64,000 nt of DNA from positions 17,769-81,768 of the forward strand of contig LJSU01000014.1 in NCBI GenBank assembly GCA_001314705.1, written 5' to 3'. Source of the DNA: Rhodobacteraceae bacterium HLUCCO07 (lineage in GTDB: Bacteria; Pseudomonadota; Alphaproteobacteria; Rhodobacterales; Rhodobacteraceae). Each line of letters opens with the position of its first letter. The stretch's first letter is position 1. The position numbers and the translations under genes are program-made. Shown piece after piece: positions 1 to 9,865 of the stretch. Below the pieces are notes generated by a model that was not told the origin of the DNA, did not search any database, and saw only the letters and a list, made by a program, of their open reading frames with translations.

Positions 1-1
1 T

Positions 2-586
2 CACAAGGATCAGGATTACGAGAATTCGCGCTCGAGTGCCCAGCGTTACATCGATTTCTACCCGCTCGATGACGATGCGGCCTACGCGCAGTATCTTCTG
101 GCGCTGAGCTATTACGACCAGATCGACGAGGTCGGCCGCGATCAGGGCTTGACATTCCAGGCGCTGGAGGCGCTGCGTGCGGTCATCGAACGCTATCCCG
201 ACAGCGAATACGCCCGGTCGGCGGTTCTCAAGTTCGACCTGGCCTTCGACCATCTGGCGGCCAAGGAAATGGAGATCGGGCGTTATTACCTGCGCCACGA
301 TCATCATACCGCAGCGATCAACCGCTTCCGCTCGGTCGTCGAGGATTTCCAGTCCACGTCGCACACCCCCGAGGCGTTGCATCGGCTGGTCGAGGCCTAT
401 CTGTCGCTGGGTCTGACCGACGAGGCGCAGACGGCGGGGGCAATCCTGGGCCACAATTTCCGCGGCACGGAATGGTATGAGGACAGCTACAAGCTGTTGA
501 CCGGCGAGGGACTGGAGGCGCGGGCCATGGGGGACAACTGGTTGCGCCAGATCTATCGCCAGATGATCAAGGGCCAGTGGTTGTAG
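2..586 (+). CDS. bamD: Outer membrane assembly factor BamD (5' end outside window)
   Basis: Periplasmic lipoprotein of the BAM complex that helps insert beta-barrel proteins into the outer membrane. Only the last 194 residues are present; the reading frame is open to the left edge, so the lipoprotein signal lies outside. The visible part shows tetratricopeptide-like helices, including the segments YYLRHDHHTAAINRF and YPDSEYARSA that are typical of BamD/ComL. The gene lies 40 bases before recN on the same strand, an order I know from related alphaproteobacteria. The family call is firm. Confidence 0.9.
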   Translation, partial: HKDQDYENSRSSAQRYIDFYPLDDDAAYAQYLLALSYYDQIDEVGRDQGLTFQALEALRAVIERYPDSEYARSAVLKFDLAFDHLAAKEMEIGRYYLRHDHHTAAINRFRSVVEDFQSTSHTPEALHRLVEAYLSLGLTDEAQTAGAILGHNFRGTEWYEDSYKLLTGEGLEARAMGDNWLRQIYRQMIKGQWL

Positions 587-598
587 GCCATGGGGGAT

Positions 599-615
599 GG
601 TGGGTTTCACCCACC
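599..615 (+). terminator. Hairpin between bamD and recN
   Basis: A perfect 7-bp stem (GGTGGGT / ACCCACC) with a TTC loop sits just after the bamD stop and before the recN start. It is followed by CTTTGGGG rather than a T tract, so it may attenuate transcription or protect the bamD mRNA end rather than act as a full terminator. Confidence 0.35.
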
Positions 616-626
616 CTTTGGGGTGA

Positions 627-2276
627 ATGCTGCGCACGCTTGAAATTCGTGACATGTTGATCATCGACCGGCTGGAGCTCGAGTTCCGGCCGGGTCTCAA
701 CGTGTTGACCGGCGAGACCGGGGCGGGCAAGTCGATCCTGCTCGACTCCCTGGGGTTCGTGCTCGGCTGGCGCGGGCGGGCGGAACTTGTCCGGGCAGGC
801 GCAGAGCAGGGCGAGGTGACCGCCGTGTTCGACCTGCCCGAGGGGCATCCGGCGCGCGAGGTTTTGACAGAGGCCGGATTGCCGGAAGGCGATGAGTTGA
901 TCCTGCGGCGGATCAACACGCCCGACGGGCGCAAGACAGCCTGGGTCAATGATCGGCGCACAAGCGGCGAAGTGCTGCGGCGGCTGTCGGAGGGCCTGGT
1001 CGAGTTGCATGGCCAGCATGACGACCGCGGGCTGCTCAATCCGCGCGGGCACCGGGCGCTTCTGGATCAATTCGCCGGGCTTGAAGGCGAGATCGGGGCG
1101 CTGCGCGGGTTATGGGCCGAGCGGGCGCGCGCCAGGAAGGCATTCGAGGCCGCGCAAGCCCGGGTCGCGGCGGTGCGCGCCGAGGAGGAGTTCTTGCGCC
1201 ATGCGGTGGGTGAACTGGACACGCTTGATCCACAACCGGGCGAGGACGAGGTGCTGGACCAGCAACGGCGGCGAATGCAGGCGGCCGAGAAGGTGGGCGA
1301 GGACATCGCGCGGGCGCTGGAGGCGCTTTCCGGTCAGGAGGGGTCAGAGGCCCGGGCAGGAGATGCGCTTCGGTGGCTCGAAGGGGTGGGCGGTGAGCTT
1401 GACGGGTTGCTTGATGCGCCGATCGAGGGCCTGGGCCGGGCCCTGAACGAGCTGGCCGAGGCAAGCGACGGAGTGCGCCGCGCGGTTGAGGCGTTGTCGT
1501 TCGACGCGCACGAGCTGGAACGCTGCGAAGAGCGACTCTTTGCGATTCGGGCCCTTGCGCGCAAGCATGGGGTACAGCCGGACGAACTGGGCGACTTCGC
1601 CGAGGGCCTGCGCGGCCAGTTGGCCGAACTCGAGCAGGGCGACGCCGATCTTGCGGAGTTGGCGCGCGTGGCCGAGGCCGCCGCGGCGGCCTATGACGTG
1701 GCTGCCGAGCGGTTGAGTGCGCAGCGGCGGGCCGCGGCGGGAAAGCTGGATGCGGCGGTGATGGGCGAGCTTGGCCCGCTCAAGATGGAGCGGGCGGTAT
1801 TCACCACCGGGATCGACGAGGCCGAGCCGGGGCCGGAGGGCGTGGACGCGGTGAGTTTCACCGTGGCGACCAACCCCGGTGCGCCCGCGGGTCCATTGGC
1901 CAGGATCGCTTCCGGCGGGGAGTTGTCGCGGTTCCTGCTGGCGCTCAAGGTCTCGCTGGCGCAGGGCGAAACCGTGGCCACGATGATCTTTGACGAGATC
2001 GACCGCGGGGTCGGCGGTGCGACCGCGGATGCGGTGGGGCGGCGCCTGGCCGAGTTGGCCGAGGGCGCGCAGGTTCTGGTCGTGACCCATTCGCCGCAAG
2101 TTGCGGCCAAGGCGAGCCATCACTGGCGCGTGGAGAAGCACGTCGAGGCAGGCGAAACGCGCTCGACCGTCGTGCCATTGGCCGATGGAGATCGCGTCGA
2201 TGAGATCGCGCGGATGCTGTCGGGCGACCGGATCACCGAGGCGGCGCGGGCAGCGGCGACCCAGTTGATCGGCTGA
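627..2276 (+). CDS. recN: DNA repair protein RecN
   Basis: SMC-like ATPase that acts in recombinational repair of double-strand breaks. At 549 residues it has the usual length. The Walker A motif GETGAGKS is at residues 29-36, an ABC-type signature (SGGELSRF) near 429, and the Walker B region (MIFDEIDRGVGG) near 453-464. The Ala/Glu-rich middle, about residues 150-400, is the expected coiled coil. The ATG at 627 is preceded by a weak GGGGTG. It probably shares a transcript with bamD. Confidence 0.96.
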   Translation: MLRTLEIRDMLIIDRLELEFRPGLNVLTGETGAGKSILLDSLGFVLGWRGRAELVRAGAEQGEVTAVFDLPEGHPAREVLTEAGLPEGDELILRRINTPDGRKTAWVNDRRTSGEVLRRLSEGLVELHGQHDDRGLLNPRGHRALLDQFAGLEGEIGALRGLWAERARARKAFEAAQARVAAVRAEEEFLRHAVGELDTLDPQPGEDEVLDQQRRRMQAAEKVGEDIARALEALSGQEGSEARAGDALRWLEGVGGELDGLLDAPIEGLGRALNELAEASDGVRRAVEALSFDAHELERCEERLFAIRALARKHGVQPDELGDFAEGLRGQLAELEQGDADLAELARVAEAAAAAYDVAAERLSAQRRAAAGKLDAAVMGELGPLKMERAVFTTGIDEAEPGPEGVDAVSFTVATNPGAPAGPLARIASGGELSRFLLALKVSLAQGETVATMIFDEIDRGVGGATADAVGRRLAELAEGAQVLVVTHSPQVAAKASHHWRVEKHVEAGETRSTVVPLADGDRVDEIARMLSGDRITEAARAAATQLIG

Positions 2277-2315
2277 GCGAGGGGAAGGCCCTGCACAGAG
2301 GACGCCACGGGGCGA

Positions 2316-3692
2316 TCAATTGCGCGGTGGCACCATCTTTCCCGGGTTGAGCAGGTTGTTGGGGTCAAGCGCCTGCTTGATCGCTCCCATGACCTGCCAG
2401 CCCTGGCCGTGCTCGGATGACATATAGGGCAACTTGCCCACGCCGATTCCATGTTCGCCGGTCATCGTCCCGCCCATGGCCAGCGCGCGTTCGACCATGC
2501 GATTCGAGGCGGCCTTGACCTTTGCGAGCGCGGCCTTGTCCTCGGCGTCGAACATGATGACCGAGTGGAAATTACCGTCGCCCACATGGCCGAGAATGGG
2601 CCCGTAAAGCCCCGAGGCGGCAAGATCGGCAGCGGTTTCGTTGATGGCATCGGCCAGCCGCGAGATCGGCACGCACACGTCCGTGACAAGGCCCTTCCAG
2701 CCCGGCCGCGCGTTATAGATCGCGTAGGCGCCGTTGTGGCGCATGGTCCAGAGCGCATTGCGTTCTTCGGGCCGTGTCGCCCAGTCGAACCCGTGGCCAT
2801 TGTGATCGGCGATGATTGCGCCGAACCCTTCGGCCATTTCGGCCACGCCGCTTTCAGAGCCGTGGAATTCGACCATGAGATGCGGGCATTCGGGCATGGT
2901 GGCCCCGGCATAGGCGTTGAAAGCCTTGACCGTCTCGGCATCGAGAAGTTCGATCCGGGCCATGGAGAGGCCCATCTGGATCGTGTCGATGACGGCGCGC
3001 ACCGCGTCATCCACGCTGTCGAAGGCGCAGATCGCGGCAGTGATCGCCTCGGGCTGGCCATGCAGCTTGAGCGTAAGTTCGGTGATCAGACCCAAGGTGC
3101 CTTCGGACCCGACGAAGAGCCCGGTCAGGTCATATCCCGCGGAAGTCTTGCGCGCGCGTGTGCCGGTACGGATCACCCGCCCGTCGGCCAGCACGACCTC
3201 GAGCCCCAGCACATTGTCGCGCATGGTGCCATAGCGCACGGCGGTGGTGCCGCTGGCCCTTGTCGAGGCCATGCCCCCGAGCGAGGCATTGGCGCCGGGA
3301 TCGACCGGAAAGAACAGCCCCGTGGCGCGGAGCTCTTCGTTGAGGGCCTCGCGTGTCACGCCCGGCTGCACAGCCGCGTCCATGTCGCCCTGATGCACCG
3401 ACAGGACCTTGTTCATTCGGGCAAAATCGACCACCACACCGCCGGAAAAGGCCATTGCCTGCCCTTCGAGCGAGGTGCCTGTCCCCCAGCCGGTGACCGG
3501 CACGGCGTGGGCGGCGCAGATCTTCATCACCTGCGATACTTCTTGCGTGCTTTCAGGATAGGCCACCGCGTCGGGGGGCGTCATGGAAAAATAGGTCTCG
3601 GACCGGCCGTGCAGGTCGAGATCGGACTTGGAGCGGCTGAGCCGTTGGCCTAGTAATGTGGATAACTCGGCAAGAGCGTCTTGGATCGGCAT
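2316..3692 (-). CDS. FAD-binding D-lactate/glycolate-type dehydrogenase
   Basis: Flavoenzyme of the vanillyl-alcohol-oxidase fold (FAD_binding_4 plus FAD-oxidase C), which oxidises 2-hydroxy acids such as D-lactate or glycolate. The 458 residues show the pyrophosphate-binding loop GWGTGTSLEGQ near 68-78 and the C-terminal EHGIG motif near 413-417. The start at 3692 (MPIQDAL) is chosen because GGGGGA precedes it; an upstream in-frame ATG at 3743 lacks such a site. It stands alone, divergent from the ClC gene. Family is clear; D-lactate dehydrogenase (cytochrome type) is most likely, but GlcD-type glycolate oxidase cannot be excluded. Confidence 0.85.
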   Translation of the reverse strand: MPIQDALAELSTLLGQRLSRSKSDLDLHGRSETYFSMTPPDAVAYPESTQEVSQVMKICAAHAVPVTGWGTGTSLEGQAMAFSGGVVVDFARMNKVLSVHQGDMDAAVQPGVTREALNEELRATGLFFPVDPGANASLGGMASTRASGTTAVRYGTMRDNVLGLEVVLADGRVIRTGTRARKTSAGYDLTGLFVGSEGTLGLITELTLKLHGQPEAITAAICAFDSVDDAVRAVIDTIQMGLSMARIELLDAETVKAFNAYAGATMPECPHLMVEFHGSESGVAEMAEGFGAIIADHNGHGFDWATRPEERNALWTMRHNGAYAIYNARPGWKGLVTDVCVPISRLADAINETAADLAASGLYGPILGHVGDGNFHSVIMFDAEDKAALAKVKAASNRMVERALAMGGTMTGEHGIGVGKLPYMSSEHGQGWQVMGAIKQALDPNNLLNPGKMVPPRN

Positions 3693-3796
3693 GTTTTCCC
3701 CCGAAGAGCGATTGGCCGGGATCGTAAGGTATGCCGCTGGCATGGGAAAGGGGCGACCCGACGGATTTGTCTAAAATTGCCCGCAATTGAGATGTG

Positions 3797-5485
3797 ATGA
3801 GCCGGCCTGAAGGATCCTATCTTGAAAGCAAACGCGCCGAGGTTGTGCGCGAATTGCGCCGCGCGCTCGGCTATTTGCGCGAAAGAGGGCCGAGCCAGTT
3901 CCAGTTCTGGCTGTTGGCGCTGGTCATCGGTGTCGGGGCCGGTTTCGCCGCGCTGTTGTTCCGGCTTGGGGTCGAGGCGTTGCAGCGCTGGGCTTACGGC
4001 ACCGATAACGTGAACCGGCTGCATTCCTTTGCCGAGACGTTGCCATGGATCTGGGTTCTGATCATTCCGACGCTGGGCGGTCTCGCGGTGGGGTTGATCC
4101 TGCATTTCTTTACCGATGACGGTCGTGTGCGCACGGTGCCCGATGTCATCGAAGGGGCTGCGCTCTACGATGGGCGGGTCGAGGCGCGGGCCGGAATCGC
4201 ATCGGCCCTTGCGTCGCTGATCACGCTGGGCACGGGCGGCTCGACCGGGCGCGAGGGGCCTGTGGTGCATCTCGCCAGCCTGATCTCGAGCTGGGTGAGT
4301 GAGCGGATCCATGCAAGTGGCATGACCGGGCGCGACCTGATGGGATGCGCGGTGGCGGCGGCCGTGTCGGCCAGTTTCAATGCGCCGATCGCCGGGGCGC
4401 TTTTCGCGCTTGAAGTGGTGCTGCGGCATTTTGCGGTCCATGCCTTTGCCCCCATCGTGATCGCCAGCGCGGCAGGCACGGTCATAAACCGGCTGGCCTT
4501 TGGCGACGTGACCGAGTTCACCCTGCCTGGCACTTCGGCGCTGGAGTTCTACATCGAATTGCCGGCCTTTCTCATCCTGGGTCTGGTTTGCGGGATCGTC
4601 GCAGCGGTCATGATGCGCGCGATTTTCATGGCCGATGACATGGCAAGTCACACACAGGCCCGGATCGGATTGCCGCGCTGGCTGCGCCCGGCGGTGACCG
4701 GGCTCATGCTGGGCGTGATCGCGATCTGGTTCCCGCATATCATCGGCGTCGGATACGAGACCACGAGCGCGGCTTTGACCGGCAAACTCGTCCTGCACGA
4801 GGCGGTGGTGTTCTGCGTGCTCAAGGTGGTGGCCGTCGCCATTACCATGGCCGGGCGCATGGGCGGCGGTGTCTTTTCGCCCTCGCTCATGGTGGGGGCG
4901 CTCACCGGGCTGGCCTTTGGCCTGATCGCGACCTCGGTCTTTCCCGAAGTGTCCGGTGCGCACACGCTCTATGCGCTGGCGGGGATGGGCGCGGTGGCGG
5001 CGGCCGTGCTGGGGGCGCCGATCTCGACCACGCTGATCGTTTTCGAGATGACCGGCGACTGGCAGACCGGGCTGGCCGTCATGGTTGCGGTCAGCATGTC
5101 GACAGCACTGAGTTCACGGCTGGTGGACCGGTCGTTTTTCCTGACACAGCTCGAACGGCGCGGGGTGCACCTTGCCGCCGGTCCGCAGGCCTATCTGCTG
5201 GCGATGTTCCGGGTGGCGAGCCTGATGAAGCCACTGGGCGAGCGTGAATGCCCCGAAGAGAGCGAGCTTTGGGAGATGGTCGAAGCCGGTGTCTATCTCG
5301 ATACGAACGCCACGCTGGAGAACGCAATGCCGGTTTTCGAGCAGTCCGGTGCGGCGTTCCTTCCGGTGCTGAGCCTGACCGGCGCGGACAATCGCCCCGA
5401 GCTTTGGGGCGCGCTCTGGCATGTCGATGCGCTCAAATCCTATAACCGTGCGCTGGTCGCGACGGCGGAGGAAGAGCATTCCTGA
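3797..5485 (+). CDS. ClC family chloride channel/transporter
   Basis: Integral membrane protein of 562 residues with the ClC fold. The GREGP motif lies at about residues 151-155 with the gating glutamate at 153, and GGGVFSP at about 356-362 matches the GGxFxP selectivity-filter motif. After the membrane part, roughly 130 C-terminal residues could form a degenerate CBS-like regulatory region. A GTG lies one codon upstream of the ATG used here, and neither has a strong ribosome binding site. Whether it is a channel or an H+/Cl- exchanger cannot be told from sequence alone; the retained gating glutamate fits either. Confidence 0.88.
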   Translation: MSRPEGSYLESKRAEVVRELRRALGYLRERGPSQFQFWLLALVIGVGAGFAALLFRLGVEALQRWAYGTDNVNRLHSFAETLPWIWVLIIPTLGGLAVGLILHFFTDDGRVRTVPDVIEGAALYDGRVEARAGIASALASLITLGTGGSTGREGPVVHLASLISSWVSERIHASGMTGRDLMGCAVAAAVSASFNAPIAGALFALEVVLRHFAVHAFAPIVIASAAGTVINRLAFGDVTEFTLPGTSALEFYIELPAFLILGLVCGIVAAVMMRAIFMADDMASHTQARIGLPRWLRPAVTGLMLGVIAIWFPHIIGVGYETTSAALTGKLVLHEAVVFCVLKVVAVAITMAGRMGGGVFSPSLMVGALTGLAFGLIATSVFPEVSGAHTLYALAGMGAVAAAVLGAPISTTLIVFEMTGDWQTGLAVMVAVSMSTALSSRLVDRSFFLTQLERRGVHLAAGPQAYLLAMFRVASLMKPLGERECPEESELWEMVEAGVYLDTNATLENAMPVFEQSGAAFLPVLSLTGADNRPELWGALWHVDALKSYNRALVATAEEEHS

Positions 5486-5502
5486 GCGCGCGCAGGGTCG
5501 GA

Positions 5503-5847
5503 TCAGACCCGTTCCACCGCCACCATGTCGCTGGGGTAGAAGGCGAGGTGATCCTTGATCCGGGCCACGTCGTCTTGCGGGTCTTCATAGGACCACACGG
5601 CGTTTTCAAGCGTGGTGGACTTGGTCACTATCGAGAAATAGCGGGCCTTGCCTTTCCACGGGCAGGTGGTTGCGTGATCGCTTTCGTCGAGAAAGGCCAT
5701 GGCGATGTCTTCGCGTGGGAAATAGATCACCGGGGGCATGTCGCCCTCGACCAGTTCCAGCGCGTTCTTCGACTCGCCCAGAACGGCGCCGCCCGCGCGC
5801 ACGACCCATGTGCCGGGCGCGTGCGTGATCGTGATTTTCGGTGCCAT
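5503..5847 (-). CDS. DUF427 domain-containing protein
   Basis: Small soluble protein of 114 residues that matches the DUF427 family, whose biochemical role is not known to me. The family signature is visible as VIYFPREDI near residues 39-47 and the segment CPWKGKARYFS near the middle. The start at 5847 (MAPKITI) is preceded by GGGAGG at good spacing, which favours it over the ATG six codons upstream. It is convergent with the ClC gene and lies after pepP on the same strand, 60 bases downstream of it in reverse order. Confidence 0.85.
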   Translation of the reverse strand: MAPKITITHAPGTWVVRAGGAVLGESKNALELVEGDMPPVIYFPREDIAMAFLDESDHATTCPWKGKARYFSIVTKSTTLENAVWSYEDPQDDVARIKDHLAFYPSDMVAVERV

Positions 5848-5907
5848 CTTCCTTGTCCTCCCCAAGTTTTCCGGTCCAGTCTGATGCGGCAGTGTTGCGC
5901 TGATATG

Positions 5908-7710
5908 TCAGAGCGGCTCGGTCGCGCCTTCCAACCATAGTCGAGCGGCCTCCGAAACCCGAGGGCCGATTTTGTCGCGGCAGGCGGCGTGGTAGCGGTT
6001 GAGCCAGTCGATTTCCCCGGCGTCCATCATCGCGGGCAGGATCAGGCGGCGGTCGATCGGCACCCATGTGAGGGTTTCAAAGTCGAACATGTCGCGGTCA
6101 TCCCCGCCTTGAACCGCCTCGGCCTCATGCACCACGATCAGGTTTTCGAGCCGGATGCCGAATGCACCTTCGCGGTAATAGCCGGGTTCATTCGACAGGA
6201 TCATGCCGGGATCGAGCGGCACATGGCTGATCCGGGCAAGGCGCTGCGGGCCTTCGTGAACGCAAAGATAGACGCCGACGCCATGGCCGGTGCCGTGGTT
6301 GAAGTCCTGCCCGGCCAGCCAGAGCGGATAGCGGGCCAGCGCGTCGAGGTCGCGCCCGGCGAGTCCCTTGGGAAAACGCGCCCGGGAAATGGCGATCATG
6401 CCCTTGAGAACGCGGGTGAAACAGCGCCGTTCCTCGTCGCCCACCCGGCCGACGGGCAGGGTGCGGGTGATGTCTGTTGTGCCGTCGATATATTGCCCGC
6501 CGCTGTCGACCACGATCAGGTGCCCGTCGTCGAGTCGCGTGTTCGAGGTTTCGGTCACACGATAATGCATCACCGCGCCATTGGGGCCGGTGCCCGCGAT
6601 GGTGTCGAAACTGATGTCGATCAGCGCGTTGGTGGCCCGGCGGAAGCCTTCGAGTGCGGTGACAACGTCGATCTCGGTGATCGTGCCGGGTGGCTGCGCG
6701 TCGAACCAGGTGAGGAATTCGACCATCGCGGCGGCGTCACGCAAATGCGCCTCGCTTGTGGCGGCAATCTCGGCGTGGCTTTTGCGGGCCTTGGGCAGGA
6801 TACAGGGATCCTGGCCCCGGTCATGGGCAACGCCGGCGTCATCGAGTTCCTGCACCACGAGGACCGGGGCGGTCTTGGGGTCGACACGGACCATGCCGGT
6901 CAGCGAATGCAGCGCCGGGGCAAAGGCCGAGGGTGGGCGGATGGTGACCTGCGCGCCGAGATGGGCGCGCACTGTGTCATCGAGCTTGGCCGGATCGACA
7001 AACAACGTGAGACGCGCATCATCCCGCAGGATGGCAAAGGCATGCGGCACCGGGTTTCGCGGAATGTCCGAACCGCGGATATTCAGGAGCCAGGCAATGG
7101 AATCCGCCAGCGTGATCACCGCGGCGGATTGCCCGGCATCGCGAAGCGTCTCGGCCAGCCGGGCACGCTTGGCGTCATGCGTCTCGCCGGCGAGATCGGC
7201 GGGATAGGGCGTGATGCGGCCCACGGGCGGCGCGGGCTGGTCGGACCATATAATGTCGACGAGATTGCCATGCGGGGTCAGGGCAATGCCCTTGGGCGCG
7301 AGTTTCTGCTCGAGTGTCGCGATCTCGTCGGGGGTGTGAAGCCAGGGGTCATAGGCCACGGTACCCCCCTTGGGCAGCTCGGCCACGAGCCAATCGCCAA
7401 GCTGGGTCTCGGGCCAAGGGACCGGGGTGAAATGATCGAGATCGACCTGTCGCTTGACCTGGGTGCGATAGCGCCCGTCGATGAACACCCCGGCCTTGTG
7501 CGGCAGCACTGCGCAGAACCCGGCCGATCCGGTGAAGCCCGTCAGCCACGCCAGCCGGGCGTCACGCTCGGCCACGTATTCGCCCTGATGTGCGTCGGCG
7601 CGCGGCACCAGAAAGCCGCTCAGCCCCTCGCTGCGCATGACTGCGCGCAGCGTGGCCAGCCGTTCGGGGCCCTGGGATGGGTCCGCGCTGTCCTGGAAAC
7701 TTTGAAACAT
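5908..7710 (-). CDS. pepP: Xaa-Pro aminopeptidase, M24 family
   Basis: Cytoplasmic metallopeptidase that removes N-terminal residues ahead of proline. The 600 residues fit the long three-domain form: two creatinase-like N-terminal domains and a pita-bread catalytic domain. Metal ligands are visible: Asp 402 and Asp 413 in DSGGQYIDGTTDITRT, the His of GTGHGVG, the Glu of SNEPGYY and the Glu of RLENL. The start at 7710 (MFQSF) has GGGGAG six bases upstream; longer in-frame starts lack such a site. It reads in the same direction as cobT and cobS but about 195 bases separate it from the cobT stop. Confidence 0.92.
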   Translation of the reverse strand: MFQSFQDSADPSQGPERLATLRAVMRSEGLSGFLVPRADAHQGEYVAERDARLAWLTGFTGSAGFCAVLPHKAGVFIDGRYRTQVKRQVDLDHFTPVPWPETQLGDWLVAELPKGGTVAYDPWLHTPDEIATLEQKLAPKGIALTPHGNLVDIIWSDQPAPPVGRITPYPADLAGETHDAKRARLAETLRDAGQSAAVITLADSIAWLLNIRGSDIPRNPVPHAFAILRDDARLTLFVDPAKLDDTVRAHLGAQVTIRPPSAFAPALHSLTGMVRVDPKTAPVLVVQELDDAGVAHDRGQDPCILPKARKSHAEIAATSEAHLRDAAAMVEFLTWFDAQPPGTITEIDVVTALEGFRRATNALIDISFDTIAGTGPNGAVMHYRVTETSNTRLDDGHLIVVDSGGQYIDGTTDITRTLPVGRVGDEERRCFTRVLKGMIAISRARFPKGLAGRDLDALARYPLWLAGQDFNHGTGHGVGVYLCVHEGPQRLARISHVPLDPGMILSNEPGYYREGAFGIRLENLIVVHEAEAVQGGDDRDMFDFETLTWVPIDRRLILPAMMDAGEIDWLNRYHAACRDKIGPRVSEAARLWLEGATEPL

Positions 7711-7905
7711 GCAACTCCCCTGTGGTTTGGCCGTATCGAACAGGGAAATGCGCCCATGCGCAACAGGCAATGGCGCGATATCCGATGGCGTGGTGTCGGT
7801 CGCACGTGCATTCTGGCACGAGCGCGCCGCTGGCAAGACGATTCCCCTGCGAAGAATCGGGGATGGGCCACTTGGGGTGGCAGGATCGACCTGGTGCGGG
7901 ACGGT

Positions 7906-9780
7906 CTAGCTGGCTTTCTTGATGCCGAGGAATCGCGCCCGCGCCCGCGCGTCGGTGTCGAAGAGTGCGGCAAGCTGTTCGGTCATGGCCCCGGCCAATT
8001 GTTCGACATCGGTGATCGTTACCGCGCGGTCGTAATAGCGGGTCACGTCATGGCCGATGCCGATGGCCAGAAGCTCGACGATCTTTTTCCTCTCGATCAT
8101 CGCGATCACGTCGCGCAGGTGCTTTTCGAGGTAGTTGGCCGGGTTGACCGAGAGGGTCGAATCGTCCACTGGCGCGCCGTCGGAGATCACCATCAGGATG
8201 CGCCGCGCCTCGGGGCGCATCAGCATCCGGCGATGCGCCCATTCCAGCGCCTCGCCGTCGATGTTTTCCTTCAGAAGCCCTTCTTTCATCATCAGCCCGA
8301 GATTGGGCCGGACCCGGCGCCACGGCGCATCCGCGCCCTTGTAAATGATGTGGCGCAGGTCGTTGAGGCGGCCGGGCTGGGCCGGGCGGCCTTCGCCCAG
8401 CCATCTCTCGCGGCTCTGGCCACCCTTCCATGCGCGGGTTGTGAAGCCCAGAATTTCGACCTTGACGTCGCAACGCTCGAGCGTGCGGGCAAGCACATCG
8501 GCACAAATCGCGGCGATCGAGATCGGGCGGCCGCGCATCGAACCGGAATTGTCCAGAAGCAGCGTGACCACCGTGTCGCGGAACTCGGTATCCTTCTCGA
8601 CCTTGAAGGAAAGCGGCGTCGTGGGGTTCGCGACCACACGCGCAAGACGTCCCGCATCGAGGATACCCTCTTCGCGGTCGAACTCCCACGAGCGGTTCTG
8701 CTGGGCCTGCAAGCGGCGCTGGAGCTTGTTGGCAAGCCGCCCCACCGCGCCCTTGAGCGAATCCAGCTGCTGATCGAGATAGGAGCGGAGCCGCTCGAGC
8801 TCGGCCGGCTCGGCAAGATCCTCGGCGGCGATTTCCTCGTCGAAATTGGTCTCGTAGGCGCGGTAATCGGGGTCGGCATCCGAGAGCGGTGGCGGCGGCG
8901 GCGGGTCGAGCGGGGCCTCGCCGTCGGGCATTTCGGCTTCGTCGCCCATCTCGTCCTCGGCCATCTCGTCCATCGAGACCTGTGCCTCGGAGGCGTCCTG
9001 CTGATCGTCCTGGGTCTGGTCCGGGTCTGCCTCGCCGGACTGGTCCTCGCTCTCTTCCTGGCCTGCGTCCTCGGGGTTTTCCTCTTCCTGGGCCTCGTCG
9101 TCCTGATCGTCCTCGTCGTCATCGGGTGCGTCGGGATCGTCGCCCAACTGGTCGCCATAGCCCAGGTCTGTGATGACCTGCCGCGCGAAGCGGGCAAACT
9201 CGGCCTGATCGGAGAGTTTTTCATGGAGGTTTTCGAGCGTGCCGCCGGCCTGTTCCTCGATGAAGCCCTGCCAGAGCCTCATGATGTTGTCGGCCCCGGG
9301 GGGCAGGTCGCGGCCGGTGGCAAGGTGGCGGGTGAGATATCCCGCGGCGGCAGCCAGCGGCGCGTCGGCGCTGTCGGTGATCTGCTCATAGCCACGGCGG
9401 CGGGCCTCGTCGGCGATCTTGGCGTCGATATTGCCCGAGGTGCCGGGCATTTCGCGCGCGCCCATCGCCTCGCAGCGGGCGGTTTCCATCGCCTCGTAGA
9501 TGTCGCGGGCCATGTCGCCGGGGGGGGCAAATTTGGCATGGGTGGCGTCGTCGTGAAACTTGTGCCGGAGCGCCAGCGCATCGGCCGTGCCGCGGGCGAG
9601 CAGCACCTCGTCGCGGGTCATCCGGCGCGAAACCTGTGGCAGGCGCATCGCATCGCCCGAAATCCCCGCGGGATCGACCGAATAGGAGACCGCGAGATCG
9701 GGATCGTCGGCCATGACCTTGGTGGCCTCGGCCAGGGCCTTCTTGAAGGGATCGGCGGGGTTGTCGGTGGGCTTGCTCAT
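7906..9780 (-). CDS. cobT: Cobaltochelatase subunit CobT
   Basis: Part of the CobN-CobS-CobT complex that inserts cobalt into hydrogenobyrinate a,c-diamide in the aerobic cobalamin route. The 624-residue protein has an N-terminal CobT domain, a long acidic linker rich in Asp, Glu and Gln at about 200-300, and a C-terminal von Willebrand A domain. The MIDAS motif DNSGS starts at about residue 410. The start has CGAGGAC upstream. cobS lies 85 bases upstream on the same strand, so the AAA+ pair is probably co-transcribed. CobN is not in the window. Confidence 0.95.
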   Translation of the reverse strand: MSKPTDNPADPFKKALAEATKVMADDPDLAVSYSVDPAGISGDAMRLPQVSRRMTRDEVLLARGTADALALRHKFHDDATHAKFAPPGDMARDIYEAMETARCEAMGAREMPGTSGNIDAKIADEARRRGYEQITDSADAPLAAAAGYLTRHLATGRDLPPGADNIMRLWQGFIEEQAGGTLENLHEKLSDQAEFARFARQVITDLGYGDQLGDDPDAPDDDEDDQDDEAQEEENPEDAGQEESEDQSGEADPDQTQDDQQDASEAQVSMDEMAEDEMGDEAEMPDGEAPLDPPPPPPLSDADPDYRAYETNFDEEIAAEDLAEPAELERLRSYLDQQLDSLKGAVGRLANKLQRRLQAQQNRSWEFDREEGILDAGRLARVVANPTTPLSFKVEKDTEFRDTVVTLLLDNSGSMRGRPISIAAICADVLARTLERCDVKVEILGFTTRAWKGGQSRERWLGEGRPAQPGRLNDLRHIIYKGADAPWRRVRPNLGLMMKEGLLKENIDGEALEWAHRRMLMRPEARRILMVISDGAPVDDSTLSVNPANYLEKHLRDVIAMIERKKIVELLAIGIGHDVTRYYDRAVTITDVEQLAGAMTEQLAALFDTDARARARFLGIKKAS

Positions 9781-9865
9781 CGTGGTGTCCTCGGCAGGGC
9801 GCTCATCGGCCCTTGAGGGCCGTGTCGCGCAGCCCGCAGGTCAGGGCGGGATGAGCGGCTCTGCG

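Noticed and set aside
3650..4963. Long minus-strand frame opposite the ClC gene.
   Set aside because: Composition is that of a shadow frame (Arg, His, Gln and Pro rich), with no family features, while the plus frame is a full ClC protein.
5989..9816. Very long open frame on the plus strand opposite pepP and cobT (1275 codons).
   Set aside because: It runs antisense to two clear genes; its product is low-complexity and rich in Gly, Arg and His, as expected of a mirror frame in GC-rich DNA.
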